NCBI RefSeq assembly: GCF_000145255.1
Contig: NC_014394.1
Span: 1,736,001-1,800,000, forward strand
Source: Gallionella capsiferriformans ES-2
GTDB taxonomy: Bacteria > Pseudomonadota > Gammaproteobacteria > Burkholderiales > Gallionellaceae
DNA length: 64,000 nt
Reading direction: 5' to 3'
Shown piece after piece: positions 55,264 through 64,000 of this stretch. The notes under the pieces are model-generated. The model saw only the letters and a list, made by a program, of their open reading frames with translations. It made no database searches and was not told the origin of the DNA. The first letter of the stretch is position 1. Every line of letters starts with the position of its first letter. The position numbers and the translations under genes were made by a program.

Positions 55264-57762
55264 TTACAAATCTGTCGCGCCCGACTGCGACAGACGCGCC
55301 CGCCACACTGCGGCGGGTTCAGGACGACCATACAAATAGCCTTGATGAATAATCTGTCCGCGCGCATTCAAAAATTCGCTCTGACCCAGCGTTTCCACCC
55401 CTTCGGCCACCACCTGAAAATGCAGGTGTTTTGCAATAGACAGGATCGTCTCAACGAGCGCGGCATCATTAGGATCACTGGTGCAATCCTGAATAAAACT
55501 CTTGTCTATCTTCAGCTCATGGATAGGCAGTCGCTTGATATAGGCCAGACTCGAGTAGCCGGTGCCAAAATCATCGATGGAAAAATGGATCCCCAACGTC
55601 GATAAAAGGGTCATTTTGGCGATCACATCGCCAATATCACCGATCACGATCCCTTCGGTCAGCTCAAGTACCAAGCGGCTGGGATCCGCACCGCTCGCCT
55701 CTAATTGATGCTGGATCTCGCTGACGAAATCTGCCTGCTGAAAATGACGCGGACTGATATTGACCGACAGCCTGATTGAACTCCCCTCAGCATCCAGCTC
55801 GGCCAGCAATCGACAAACAGCCGATAACATCCAGCGATCAATCGATATGATCAGATCAGATGACTCCGCTAACGGAATAAACAGACCGGGAAGCGTGAGA
55901 CCCCGCGTGGGATGCTGCCAGCGCACCAGCGCTTCTGCACCGACCTGCACGCCCGACGAATTCACCTGCGGTTGCAGATACAGTCGCAGCTGATCCTCTA
56001 AAATTGCCAGACGCAACTCTGCCTCCAGCTGAAAACGCGCCCTGACGGTCTCTCCCATCAATGACTCAAAGAACATGGTGCGCGAGCGCCCCTCTGCCTT
56101 TGCATTCGTCATCGCCATATCCGCCTGACGCAACACATCAATCGCGGTTTCCTGAGGCGTATCGGGCAGCATGGCAATACCGATACTGGCATCGACATGA
56201 ATAAACTCGCCATCCATTTCAATCGCGCAGCGTAATGCAGCGCGCAATTTTTCTGCCACCGCCAATGCCTCGCGCCCCGCTTTTTCACGGGGAATATGCA
56301 ATCTCGGCAGCAACACGGCAAACTCGTCCGAATCTAAGCGCGCCAGCAGATCATCGCGATGCAAAGTCTGCCCTAGGCGATCCGCCACAGAGCGCAGCAA
56401 GGCATCTCCGATCGCTAATCCGCGCGCTTCGTTGATTTCCTTGAAGCGATCCAGATCAATCAACAACACCGCAGCAAAATAATCATCGCGCTTAGAACTC
56501 ACTAGCGCCTGCTCTACCTGACGCAAAAACAACGCGCGGTTAGCCAGCCCCGTCAGAGGATCACGCCAGGATAGCTCTTCGACCTCTGCCTGCGCCTTTT
56601 TAATTTCGCTCATATCGGAAAATACCGCGACATAACTGCTGGTATTCCCCTTCGAATCTTTAATGGTCGTGACCGACTCCCACTGTGCATACAGCTCGCC
56701 ATTTTTACGGCGATTCCAGATTTCACCGCACCACTGACCATGCTTGATCAATTCCGACCAGAAGTCACGGTAAAAAGCTTGTTTGTGCAGCCCTGATTTA
56801 TACATACGGGGATTTTTACCGACCACCTCAGCTTCGCTGTATCCGGTAATGCGGCAAAAAGCTGGATTGACCGCGATGATGGCGCCGCTGACATCGGTGA
56901 CAACAATCGCCTCCCCCGTGGTCTCAAAGACCCTTGATGCCAACTCAAGACGCGCTTCAATTTTTTTATTTTCGGTAATATCGGTAATAAAACCGTGCCA
57001 CAGTATGCTGCCATCTACCTGTTTTTCGGGTCTGGCGTCACCCCTGCGCCAGCAAACACCCTGCTCAGGTAACAAGATGCGATACTCATGATGCCAAGGC
57101 GTCAAGGTACGGGCGGACTCTTGTATCGATGCGGCAATACCGGCTGTATCATCCGGATGCTGAAAGGCAAACACCGCGGTAGCATCGTCACGAACCGCAT
57201 CAGCCTCTACGCCATACAGCTCCAACATCGCACGGCTGGCAAACGGAAAACTCATATGGCCGTCCACATCGAGACGAAACTGAAAAATCAATCCGGGTAC
57301 ATGATCTGAGAGTTTGTGCAATAAATCGTGGCTTTTCTGCAAATTAACCGACAGTAGTTTTCTCTCGATTGCGTAACGAATCGAGCGCACTAACGCATCG
57401 GTATCAAATTTCCCCTTGACCAGATAATCCTGAGCGCCCGCTTCGAGTGTCTGCAGCGCAAAACTGGTATCGTCGTGTCCCGTGAGCACGACCAACGGCA
57501 TCTCGGATGCGACCTCGCGTATGCGATGCACGGTTTCAATTCCATTGGAATCAGGTAAGGATAAATCCAGCAACAACACGTCAAAGCGCTGTTGTTTGAG
57601 TTCCAGCAAACTGAGGGCCAGTGTAGTGACCCAAACGACGCTGAAAACAGGTGAACGACTGGCGCGCAGTGCTTGCTGCGCCAAATGCGCATCCGCCGGC
57701 TCGTCTTCGACCAGTAATACAGAATATTGGGTGTTCAACTTGAACACCCGTACGCGCAGCAA
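55264..57762 (-). CDS. response regulator REC-PAS-PAS-GGDEF-EAL
   Basis: Up to 832 residues from a TTG at 57762; a GTG or TTG six to nine codons later is possible, and all fall in a 21-bp palindrome. The receiver has VLLVEDEPADAHLA and LLLDLSLPDSNG. Two PAS domains follow, the second with IAVNPAFCRITGYSEAEVVGKNP. In the GGDEF domain the signature is DSDEF (ARLDSDEFAVLL), so cyclase activity is doubtful. The EAL domain looks complete (GAEALVRWQHP, SVNISPRHF, LELTEG, DDFGTGYSSL, KIDKSFI, VAEGVET), so the protein probably degrades c-di-GMP. First gene of the long leftward run. Confidence 0.93.
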   Translation of the reverse strand: MLRVRVFKLNTQYSVLLVEDEPADAHLAQQALRASRSPVFSVVWVTTLALSLLELKQQRFDVLLLDLSLPDSNGIETVHRIREVASEMPLVVLTGHDDTSFALQTLEAGAQDYLVKGKFDTDALVRSIRYAIERKLLSVNLQKSHDLLHKLSDHVPGLIFQFRLDVDGHMSFPFASRAMLELYGVEADAVRDDATAVFAFQHPDDTAGIAASIQESARTLTPWHHEYRILLPEQGVCWRRGDARPEKQVDGSILWHGFITDITENKKIEARLELASRVFETTGEAIVVTDVSGAIIAVNPAFCRITGYSEAEVVGKNPRMYKSGLHKQAFYRDFWSELIKHGQWCGEIWNRRKNGELYAQWESVTTIKDSKGNTSSYVAVFSDMSEIKKAQAEVEELSWRDPLTGLANRALFLRQVEQALVSSKRDDYFAAVLLIDLDRFKEINEARGLAIGDALLRSVADRLGQTLHRDDLLARLDSDEFAVLLPRLHIPREKAGREALAVAEKLRAALRCAIEMDGEFIHVDASIGIAMLPDTPQETAIDVLRQADMAMTNAKAEGRSRTMFFESLMGETVRARFQLEAELRLAILEDQLRLYLQPQVNSSGVQVGAEALVRWQHPTRGLTLPGLFIPLAESSDLIISIDRWMLSAVCRLLAELDAEGSSIRLSVNISPRHFQQADFVSEIQHQLEASGADPSRLVLELTEGIVIGDIGDVIAKMTLLSTLGIHFSIDDFGTGYSSLAYIKRLPIHELKIDKSFIQDCTSDPNDAALVETILSIAKHLHFQVVAEGVETLGQSEFLNARGQIIHQGYLYGRPEPAAVWRARLSQSGATDL
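57729..57749. promoter_or_regulatory. perfect 21-bp palindrome at the start of the REC-GGDEF-EAL gene
   Basis: Arms GGGTGTTCAA and TTGAACACCC around a central C. It covers codons ~5-11 of the annotated frame, so it could be an operator, or an mRNA hairpin that hides a start site. No repeat of it is seen elsewhere in the window. Confidence 0.5.
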
Positions 57763-58128
57763 GTTAAAATTCCAACAAAATCCGGTTGACTTAACTTGCG
57801 TGACGCGAATTTATTTATGGGCATAATGTACTGCAGGAACGATGATTTTTATTTATAAAATCCCTTAAATTCGCTCGTTCACTCCTCCTAGCCGCATGGT
57901 ATCAGACGGGAGGAAATTTGCGGTCAAAATAACAATGTTTCATCGAAAAACAGCTAGGCCGCCTTTAAAATTGCTAAATTTAGCGCCACAAAGAATCCAG
58001 CATAATTCATAACCGTTCGCGCACAATCCGAACTTCGAATTAGCAAGGGGCGTTCCTCCCATGGTAAGCTTCAGATACTTAAAGACGGATTATTTATACA
58101 TCCGCCTATATTTTTGAGAGTTTCGAAT
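57763..58128. other. AT-rich intergenic stretch
   Basis: 366 bp between the divergent REC-GGDEF-EAL gene and the small ORF at 58129. AT-rich runs near 57848-57865 and 58086-58100 are likely promoter regions for the two directions. No RNA gene or terminator recognised. Confidence 0.4.
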
Positions 58129-58365
58129 ATGATCCTGCGCGGCACACATCGCCCTGACCTTCTCAAGCCCCCTCTCCCCGACTTGCTGAACACCGCTGCA
58201 ATGCGTTTTGCCGCACAACGCTTATCAAATCTGCGCGAAAACACATATTTTGCCGGCGTGACGGTGCACGGTATTTACTGCGTGCGATGGATAGGCTCAC
58301 TGACCGTGTGCGATTTAACAGGCACGATATTTAAAATTAACCAACCTATTAAATTCGAATGTTAA
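58129..58365 (+). CDS. small hypothetical protein upstream of SapC-FGE gene
   Basis: 78 residues from the ATG at 58129 (an ATG five codons earlier is possible). No family recognised. There are three Cys residues in the second half (YCVRW, VCDL and the terminal C). Its stop overlaps the start of the SapC-FGE gene by 7 bp, the kind of coupling seen in real operons, but the ribosome-binding site is weak. Could be a genuine small protein or a spurious frame. Confidence 0.45.
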   Translation: MILRGTHRPDLLKPPLPDLLNTAAMRFAAQRLSNLRENTYFAGVTVHGIYCVRWIGSLTVCDLTGTIFKINQPIKFEC

Positions 58366-60131
58366 ATTTTAATGGAACTCTCGTTGAGCTCAATTCCGGC
58401 TCGCATCAAAATCTGAGAATTGAAGAGGCAAAGCCGGATTACGGGTTCGCTCGCAATTGCACTTCGATACCCGTCACGTTTGATGAGTTGACCAGCGCAG
58501 CCCAAGAGCTTCCCATCTCATTCATGTACGACGAGCATGAACAATTGTGCCCTGTCGTACTGTTCGGTCTTCCCGCCACAGGCAATCTGCTGGTCAGTAC
58601 CACGGGCCTATGGCGTGCCGCCTATATCCCGCAAGCCTTGCAACGCTACCCGTTTATACCGAACCTAGATCAACCCGCAAAGATTTATCTGGACGAGACC
58701 TCGCGTGCGCTGAATTTTACAACGGGTGAACTGCTCGTTGATGCAGAGGGGGTATTACAACCGCGCGCGAATGATGAGTTGCAATTTTCCCAGCATTACG
58801 CTGAGCGGCTCGCACAAACACGCCTGATGGCGGAGCAACTCAAGCAGCTGGACTTATTGTCGCCGCTGAAATGCGACGGCAACAACATCGATTTTCCCGC
58901 GCTCTACTCAATCGATGAAGCGAAACTCAAAAAACTGAGTGATGCCGCCCTGCCCGGGCTGTTCCACAGCGGTGCGTTACAATTAGCTTACTTGCAACTT
59001 GCCTCACAGGATCACCTGCCCGGTCTGATCCACACCGCGAACAGGCAATTGGCATTAAACGCGGACAAGGCCACTAACAAACCTGAGCCCCTCCCGCGCC
59101 GCGCAGAACAAATAATCCAGCGACCGGCACTCAAAGCCAGAATCGTTGACACGCCGCCGATTATTTCAGTCGATGATCAACAGGAAATACTCCGCAAACA
59201 GGAAATTGCCAAAAAGCTCAGCGATGAGGCAAATCGTCTGGCGCAAGTGCATAAGCAGCGTTACACGCAAAGTTTAACCGAAACACCCATCGTGCCGGAG
59301 ATACCCGAACCTCTCGATACCCTAATCAATACGAAAAAGCCCCTCCAATGGCGATGGGCACTGGGTGCATCGGCCGGCGCAGTTATTTTCACCGTCTATT
59401 TTTTGACAGGTTCAAAAAATACAACCGCCCCTTCGACACCGAGCCCTACCCCCCCCACCGCTTCTTCGCCCGCGCTGACCGATCCCTTTAGTACTGCCAT
59501 GATACGTATAGCACCGGGGACATTCGAGATGGGTTCGACGGACGGTGATAAGGATGAAAAACCGATCCAGCAAAACCACATTAGCCCGGCCTTTGAGTTA
59601 GCCAAGACGGAGGTCACACAAGGCCAATGGGTGAGCGTGATGGGGCATCTGCCTGAAAAGCTGGCATTTAAACAGTGCGGCGACAACTGCCCGGTCGAGA
59701 ATATCAGTTGGAACGATGCTCATGAATTTATTAATGAACTCAATAGGATAACGGGAAAGTCGTATCGTCTGCCCAGCGAAGCGGAATGGGAGTACGCCTG
59801 CCGCGCGGGCAAAAATCAACGCTATTGCGGCGGCAACAATCCAGATGAATTAGCCTGGTACAACACCCAAACGCCCCACCCGGTCGCATTGAAACAGGCG
59901 AATGCCTGGGGATTGTATGACATGAGCGGCAATGTTTGGGAGTGGGTTGACGACTGCTACCACACCCGCGCGACACAAGGTGATCGCAAAGAGACATGCG
60001 ATACGCGCGTGTTACGCGGCGGTTCCTGGTCCAATGATGAAGACACGCCTCGGGCAGCCAACCGCTACAAACGTTCAGCGAAGGAGCGCGTCAACAATAA
60101 CGGCTTACGTCTGGCAAGAACGCTGCCCTAA
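58359..60131 (+). CDS. SapC-like domain fused to formylglycine-generating-enzyme-like domain
   Basis: 590 residues. Residues ~1-225 match the SapC family (LNSGSHQNLRI, YGFARN, SIPVTFDELTSAAQELPISF, VLFGLPATGNLLV, GLWRAAYIPQALQRYPF, IDEAKLKKL). A charged helical linker, one membrane helix (331-350) and a Pro/Thr-rich spacer follow. From ~380 an FGE/SUMF1-type domain begins (MIRIAPGTFEMGSTDGDKDEKP, KTEVTQGQWVSVMG, PVENISWNDAHEFINELN, YRLPSEAEWEYACRAG, GLYDMSGNVWEWVDDCY, LRGGSW). Topology would put SapC inside and FGE in the periplasm. The fusion is unusual; FGE-like domains often only bind ligands, so enzymatic activity is open. Confidence 0.88.
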   Translation: MLNFNGTLVELNSGSHQNLRIEEAKPDYGFARNCTSIPVTFDELTSAAQELPISFMYDEHEQLCPVVLFGLPATGNLLVSTTGLWRAAYIPQALQRYPFIPNLDQPAKIYLDETSRALNFTTGELLVDAEGVLQPRANDELQFSQHYAERLAQTRLMAEQLKQLDLLSPLKCDGNNIDFPALYSIDEAKLKKLSDAALPGLFHSGALQLAYLQLASQDHLPGLIHTANRQLALNADKATNKPEPLPRRAEQIIQRPALKARIVDTPPIISVDDQQEILRKQEIAKKLSDEANRLAQVHKQRYTQSLTETPIVPEIPEPLDTLINTKKPLQWRWALGASAGAVIFTVYFLTGSKNTTAPSTPSPTPPTASSPALTDPFSTAMIRIAPGTFEMGSTDGDKDEKPIQQNHISPAFELAKTEVTQGQWVSVMGHLPEKLAFKQCGDNCPVENISWNDAHEFINELNRITGKSYRLPSEAEWEYACRAGKNQRYCGGNNPDELAWYNTQTPHPVALKQANAWGLYDMSGNVWEWVDDCYHTRATQGDRKETCDTRVLRGGSWSNDEDTPRAANRYKRSAKERVNNNGLRLARTLP

Positions 60132-60848
60132 ACAACACGCAGATCCCATCAAGCGGCTCCGTTTCGAAAACCGGCCTGCATCCAAAGGGCGCATGGTCAG
60201 GACGGTATTGAATCATCGCAACACGGCCCTCAAAGCGTTGACCTCCTTAAGATCGACGCCTTCCCGATATCGATCCACTGGCGCAGCGCTAGCTGCCGAT
60301 CGCTGAAATCAACACCGATCGCGAGCAAGTCTACACGGACTGCCGTCTGATCGAATCTGAACAATTATAAAGGCTACCAAGTAGCCGTTACGACGTTAAC
60401 CGCACCCAGGCTATACCAACACGCCTAGTATCCTCATCGACTTGCATCCCGCTACCCCATAAATCCTATGGGCCTCAGTCCGTCTCTGACGGACAAAGCA
60501 TAAGAATTTCCTTAGATAAAATCAGTACTCTCTAATGGTGTCAGACGAAGTGATCTGTGCATAATGAAAAAAGTTTGATCAACCGCTCCCCAGCCCATTT
60601 TAGCCATCTCACCTTCAATTCGATCACGATAATTCATGAATCCAACCCCGCCCACCGGCCCTAAAGCGCCCCTGATACTATCGTCCGAACAGCGCCCTTC
60701 TCTGACTGCCGACTTGAAGAGTTGCTCGCCGGGCTCGCCTAAAATGCAGGAATTACGCACCAGGGATGCCGCACGTCGACAAACACGGTCATTTCCCGCA
60801 CCCGGTATTCGCAAAAGCTGATTGACATGGCCACCTGAGCAAATCCAC
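60132..60848. other. 717-bp stretch without a convincing gene
   Basis: Short frames exist on both strands (for example 60512-60862 minus, 116 codons), but none has a recognisable domain, good start site or conserved look. The first ~300 bp read like decayed sequence without long frames. I see no terminator after the SapC-FGE gene and no clear repeat. The last part must hold the promoter of the next gene. Confidence 0.45.
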
Positions 60849-63626
60849 ATGTCCGCTCTCAATCTTAAGTTAAAGAAAAAGTCCGTACTCTTTCATCTGT
60901 TGATATGGTTTCTGCCATTCGCATTGCTCGTCATCGCATCGGCCGTCTATTTATATAAATCAGAAGAGCAAAGAGAGTTTATTGCGCAAAGCCTCAGTGA
61001 AAATGCAAAAATTTCACTTGCAAAGGGCGCGGTTGAACAAACGCTGGAAGGGATTTATAGCGACACCTATCTCGTTGCTCAAAACCTGAGTTTACAGGAA
61101 CTCATCGCAAACAAATCATCTGGTTTGACGTGGCGTTTTTTGCATGATTTGCGTCTGATTTCACAAAGCCGCAAACATTACGACGAAATCAGCTGGATAG
61201 ATGAAACCGGCATGGAGCGAGCCCGTGTTCATTTCAACGGTCATCACACCAACCTGATCCCCGAAGAAAAACTGACCAACAAATCCACTGCCGATTATTT
61301 CACCCGGACGCTTGGGCTCAATGCCGGCGAAATTTATGTCAGCCCGCACGATCTCGATGCCGAGTCAGCCGAATTGGCGCGCAAACACATCCTGCGCATC
61401 GCAACACCGGTTGTCGATATCAATGGATATAAACACGGTGTGATCGTATTCAACTATCCAAGTGAAATTCTGGTTCAGAAATTTATTTCCTCCGCCCCGA
61501 CCGGCGACGAGCATGCCATGCTGGTCAACCGGGACGGCTATTATCTCGAGAAATCACCCGGGGTAGAAACCTTAAGCAATCCGCCGTACCCGGATACGCA
61601 GTCGATAGCGAACAGTAAACCGGTTGCATGGCAGCATATCGGCGGCCATACACAGGGGCAGTTTATGACCGCTGACGGGTTATGGACATTCGCGAGCATT
61701 TATCCTGCCAGCATTACCCCAAGTAAACGTGTAGCCTACAGCGCCGATTTCAATGCAACGCAAAACCTCGACTGGAAAGTGGTCAGACATATTCCCCGAG
61801 CGCAGCTGCTTTCCAGAACAAAGGTATTGGGAGAGCGTCTGATTCCTGTGAGTACACTGTTGCTGGGCCTGATATTTTTCTCCAGCTTAAAACATGCGCG
61901 TACGCATGTCAGAGCCCAATTAGCCGAAACAGATTTGCGCATCGCAGCCACCGCATTTGAATCTGAGGAATCGATGATCATCACTGATTCCCGTGGCATT
62001 ATCCTGAAGGTCAATCAGGTCTTTACCGCAACTACCGGATACACGAGCGAAGAAGCCGTAGGAAAAACGCCGAGCCTGCTAAAAACAGATCGCCACAGCG
62101 CAGAGTTTTACCACGAGATGTGGCGGCAAATTAAACAAACCGGAAAATGGCAGGGAGAAATTTGGGATAAACGCAAGAATGGCGAAATTTACCCTAAGCT
62201 GCTCAACATTTATGCAGTTAAGAGTAAAAACGGTGTCGTCACGCATTATGTCGGATCTTATACGGATCTGACTGAACGCAAAATGGCCGAAGAAAAGATT
62301 ATCAGCCTAGCGTTCTACGACACGCTGACAGGCTTGCCCAACCGTCGCTTGTTGCTCGACCGACTTAACTATGCGCTGGCATCAGGTCTGCGAACCGGTA
62401 AAAATGGCGCACTGCTCTTCATTGATCTGGACAAGTTCAAAACCCTGAACGACACACTGGGACATGATATTGGCGATTTATTGCTCAAACAGGTCGCACA
62501 TCGCTTAAAAGCGTGTGTACGGGAAATCGATACCGTGGCGCGCATCGGCGGAGATGAGTTTGTCGTCATGCTCGAGGACCTGAACATCGAATCGGTGGAA
62601 GCCGCTGCGCAAACCGAGGTCATCGGGGAAAAAATATTGGCGGCATTAAGGATGCCCTACCAATTGCTCACCAACGAATTTCACAGCTCTGTTAGCATCG
62701 GAATCTCACTATTCAGCAACAACGGGCAATCACAGGACGAGCCCCTGAAGCAAGCCGACATCGCAATGTATCAAGCGAAGAAATCGGGCCGTAACAAGTT
62801 GAGGTTCTTCGATCAACGCATGCAGGACACCATCAGTTCGCGTGCAAATCTTGAAGCGGAATTGCGCAAAGCGCTTGCAAATGAGCAGTTACAGTTGCAT
62901 TACCAGATTCAGGTAGACAGCGCGCACCAGACTATCGGTGCAGAAGTGCTGCTGCGCTGGATTCATCCTGTGAACGGCATCATTTCACCGGCACAATTCG
63001 TGCCCGTCGCAGAGGAAACCGGTCTAATTTTACCCATCGGTTTATGGGTACTCGAAACAGCCTGTGCACAACTGAAAAAATGGCAGGATAATCCCGCGAC
63101 CGCTCAGCTGATTCTCGCCATCAATGTCAGCGCCCGCCAGTTCCACCAGAACGGATTCGCAACCGAAGTCCGATCTGTCATTGAAAGACACGACATCAAC
63201 CCGGCGTTGCTGAAGCTGGAACTGACCGAAGGTATGCTGCTCAATAATCTGGACGATACAATTGCCACCATGCGCAGTTTGCAGGAATTCGGCGTACAGT
63301 TCTCGCTGGATGACTTCGGCACAGGATATTCGTCATTACAGTATTTGAAGCGTCTGCCGCTAGCCCAACTCAAAATCGATCAATCCTTCGTGCGCGATCT
63401 GGCAACGGGCTACAACGATCAGGCCATTGTGCGCACTATCATTGCCATGGCGCACAGTCTGAACCTGAATGTGATCGCCGAAGGGGTAGAAACCGAAATT
63501 CAACGGCAAATTCTGCTGAAAAATCAGTGCTCACACTTTCAAGGCTATTTATTTGGCAAACCGATGCCCATTGAGCAGTTCGAGTCATTGCTATCAAGCG
63601 ATTCAACTGCCGCGGCTTGCATTTAA
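60849..63626 (+). CDS. Cache-PAS-GGDEF-EAL membrane protein
   Basis: 925 residues from the ATG at 60849; a TTG nine codons earlier is less likely. Membrane helices at ~13-35 and ~335-355 enclose a long periplasmic Cache-type sensor (ISWIDETGMERARVHF, LRIATPVVDINGYKHGVIVFNYPSEIL). One PAS with PAC follows (GIILKVNQVFTATTGYTSEEAVGKTP). GGDEF is intact (IGGDEF) with an RxxD inhibition site (REID). The EAL signature is EVL (GAEVLLRWIHP), but INVSARQF, LELTEG, DDFGTGYSSL, KIDQSFV and IAEGVET are present, so phosphodiesterase activity remains likely. Confidence 0.94.
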   Translation: MSALNLKLKKKSVLFHLLIWFLPFALLVIASAVYLYKSEEQREFIAQSLSENAKISLAKGAVEQTLEGIYSDTYLVAQNLSLQELIANKSSGLTWRFLHDLRLISQSRKHYDEISWIDETGMERARVHFNGHHTNLIPEEKLTNKSTADYFTRTLGLNAGEIYVSPHDLDAESAELARKHILRIATPVVDINGYKHGVIVFNYPSEILVQKFISSAPTGDEHAMLVNRDGYYLEKSPGVETLSNPPYPDTQSIANSKPVAWQHIGGHTQGQFMTADGLWTFASIYPASITPSKRVAYSADFNATQNLDWKVVRHIPRAQLLSRTKVLGERLIPVSTLLLGLIFFSSLKHARTHVRAQLAETDLRIAATAFESEESMIITDSRGIILKVNQVFTATTGYTSEEAVGKTPSLLKTDRHSAEFYHEMWRQIKQTGKWQGEIWDKRKNGEIYPKLLNIYAVKSKNGVVTHYVGSYTDLTERKMAEEKIISLAFYDTLTGLPNRRLLLDRLNYALASGLRTGKNGALLFIDLDKFKTLNDTLGHDIGDLLLKQVAHRLKACVREIDTVARIGGDEFVVMLEDLNIESVEAAAQTEVIGEKILAALRMPYQLLTNEFHSSVSIGISLFSNNGQSQDEPLKQADIAMYQAKKSGRNKLRFFDQRMQDTISSRANLEAELRKALANEQLQLHYQIQVDSAHQTIGAEVLLRWIHPVNGIISPAQFVPVAEETGLILPIGLWVLETACAQLKKWQDNPATAQLILAINVSARQFHQNGFATEVRSVIERHDINPALLKLELTEGMLLNNLDDTIATMRSLQEFGVQFSLDDFGTGYSSLQYLKRLPLAQLKIDQSFVRDLATGYNDQAIVRTIIAMAHSLNLNVIAEGVETEIQRQILLKNQCSHFQGYLFGKPMPIEQFESLLSSDSTAAACI

Positions 63627-63668
63627 CCCGCATCAATTTTCAATCCGAAAGATTGAAAACAGCTACAA

Positions 63669-64000
63669 TCAAACAAACAGTTGATGTTGAATCGAATAGT
63701 GGACCAGTTCGACGACGTTTTTTAATCCCAGCTTATTGAGCAGATTGATTTTATGCGCACTGACCGTTCTGTCGCTGATAAATAATTGCCGGGAAATATC
63801 GTCATTGCTGAGTCCTTCCACGAGCAGCCGAAAAATCTCCTGCTCTCTGCTGGACAACAAAGCCAATGAATTATTTGCTTGTGGAATAGCACTCGTATAA
63901 GCCAACTCTTCTGCCATCAACGGTGAGAGATACTTGCCCGTCGCAACGACTTTATGAATCGCTTCCAGCAGCGTTTTTGGAGAACAATCTTTGCAAATGT
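63669..64000 (-). CDS. NarL/LuxR-family response regulator (5' end outside window)
   Basis: Only the C-terminal ~110 residues are in the window; the frame continues past the right edge. The end of a receiver domain is visible (CKDCSPKTLLEAIHKVVATGKYLSP), followed by the LuxR helix-turn-helix (LLSSREQEIFRLLVEGLSNDDISRQLFISDRTVSAHKINLLNKLG). This is a two-component transcription regulator. It is convergent with the GGDEF-EAL gene, 42 bp apart. The cognate kinase is not in view. Confidence 0.93.
   Translation of the reverse strand, partial: ICKDCSPKTLLEAIHKVVATGKYLSPLMAEELAYTSAIPQANNSLALLSSREQEIFRLLVEGLSNDDISRQLFISDRTVSAHKINLLNKLGLKNVVELVHYSIQHQLFV

Noticed and set aside
60512..60862. 116-codon minus-strand frame between the SapC-FGE and Cache-GGDEF-EAL genes
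   Set aside because: No recognisable domain, overlaps the start of a well-supported gene on the other strand and has no clear ribosome-binding site.

Overview
The window looks like the chromosome of a betaproteobacterium. The gene orders tig-clpP-clpX-lon-hupB-ppiD and ratA-ratB/yciV/yciO/M50/trpS/scpA, the ~400-residue TrpRS, a cphA'/cphA pair and a decahaem cytochrome all fit. By inference only, a Gallionella/Sideroxydans-like iron oxidiser is the closest match I can think of. No 16S gene is present. GC looks to be about 50-53% by eye, apart from an AT-rich island near 17.7-18.5 kb.

Layout. 1-5.0 kb is a leftward housekeeping operon (ratA, ratB, yciV-like, yciO, M50 protease, trpS, scpA), with divergent smpB and msrA. 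6.1-8.6 kb carries cysG and an HPP-family membrane protein. 8.7-16.4 kb is a cyanophycin locus: cphA' and cphA leftward, an associated ABC transporter and DUF1854 protein rightward. 16.5-22.9 kb is an accessory region with a broken diguanylate cyclase, a decayed vsr gene, an McrB-like/DUF2357 restriction pair and a PIN toxin-antitoxin pair. 23.1-24.9 kb is gltX followed by tRNA-Ala and two identical tRNA-Glu genes.

25.2-33.7 kb is a rightward signalling and redox block. It holds a GGDEF-EAL/HDOD pair, then a flavoprotein with two cyclic-nucleotide domains and ferredoxin clusters, a membrane protein with paired histidines, an FHA-TM-decahaem cytochrome and a GAF-like GGDEF protein. A CaCA-type exchanger and an unknown protein follow. 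35.5-44.4 kb is the protein quality-control block, with a duplicated tRNA-Val/tRNA-Asp pair around ppiD and a tRNA-Leu.

44.4-57.8 kb is one long leftward gene run: a REC-PAS-GGDEF-EAL regulator, a Cache/PAS kinase, a receiver, a RACo-like corrinoid activator, a corrinoid/UroD-like methyltransferase fusion, a DUF1638 protein, a kinase with an ethylene-receptor-like membrane domain, and a REC-PAS-GGDEF regulator. The last five are joined by 9-bp gaps or 4-bp overlaps. This is the best candidate here for an undescribed system: corrinoid methyl-group chemistry wired to c-di-GMP signalling. The window ends with a SapC-FGE fusion, a Cache-PAS-GGDEF-EAL protein and the 3' part of a NarL/LuxR regulator.

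Six proteins or remnants of c-di-GMP metabolism lie in 64 kb, so second-messenger signalling is the common theme of the accessory parts. All family calls come from reading motifs; no database search was possible.
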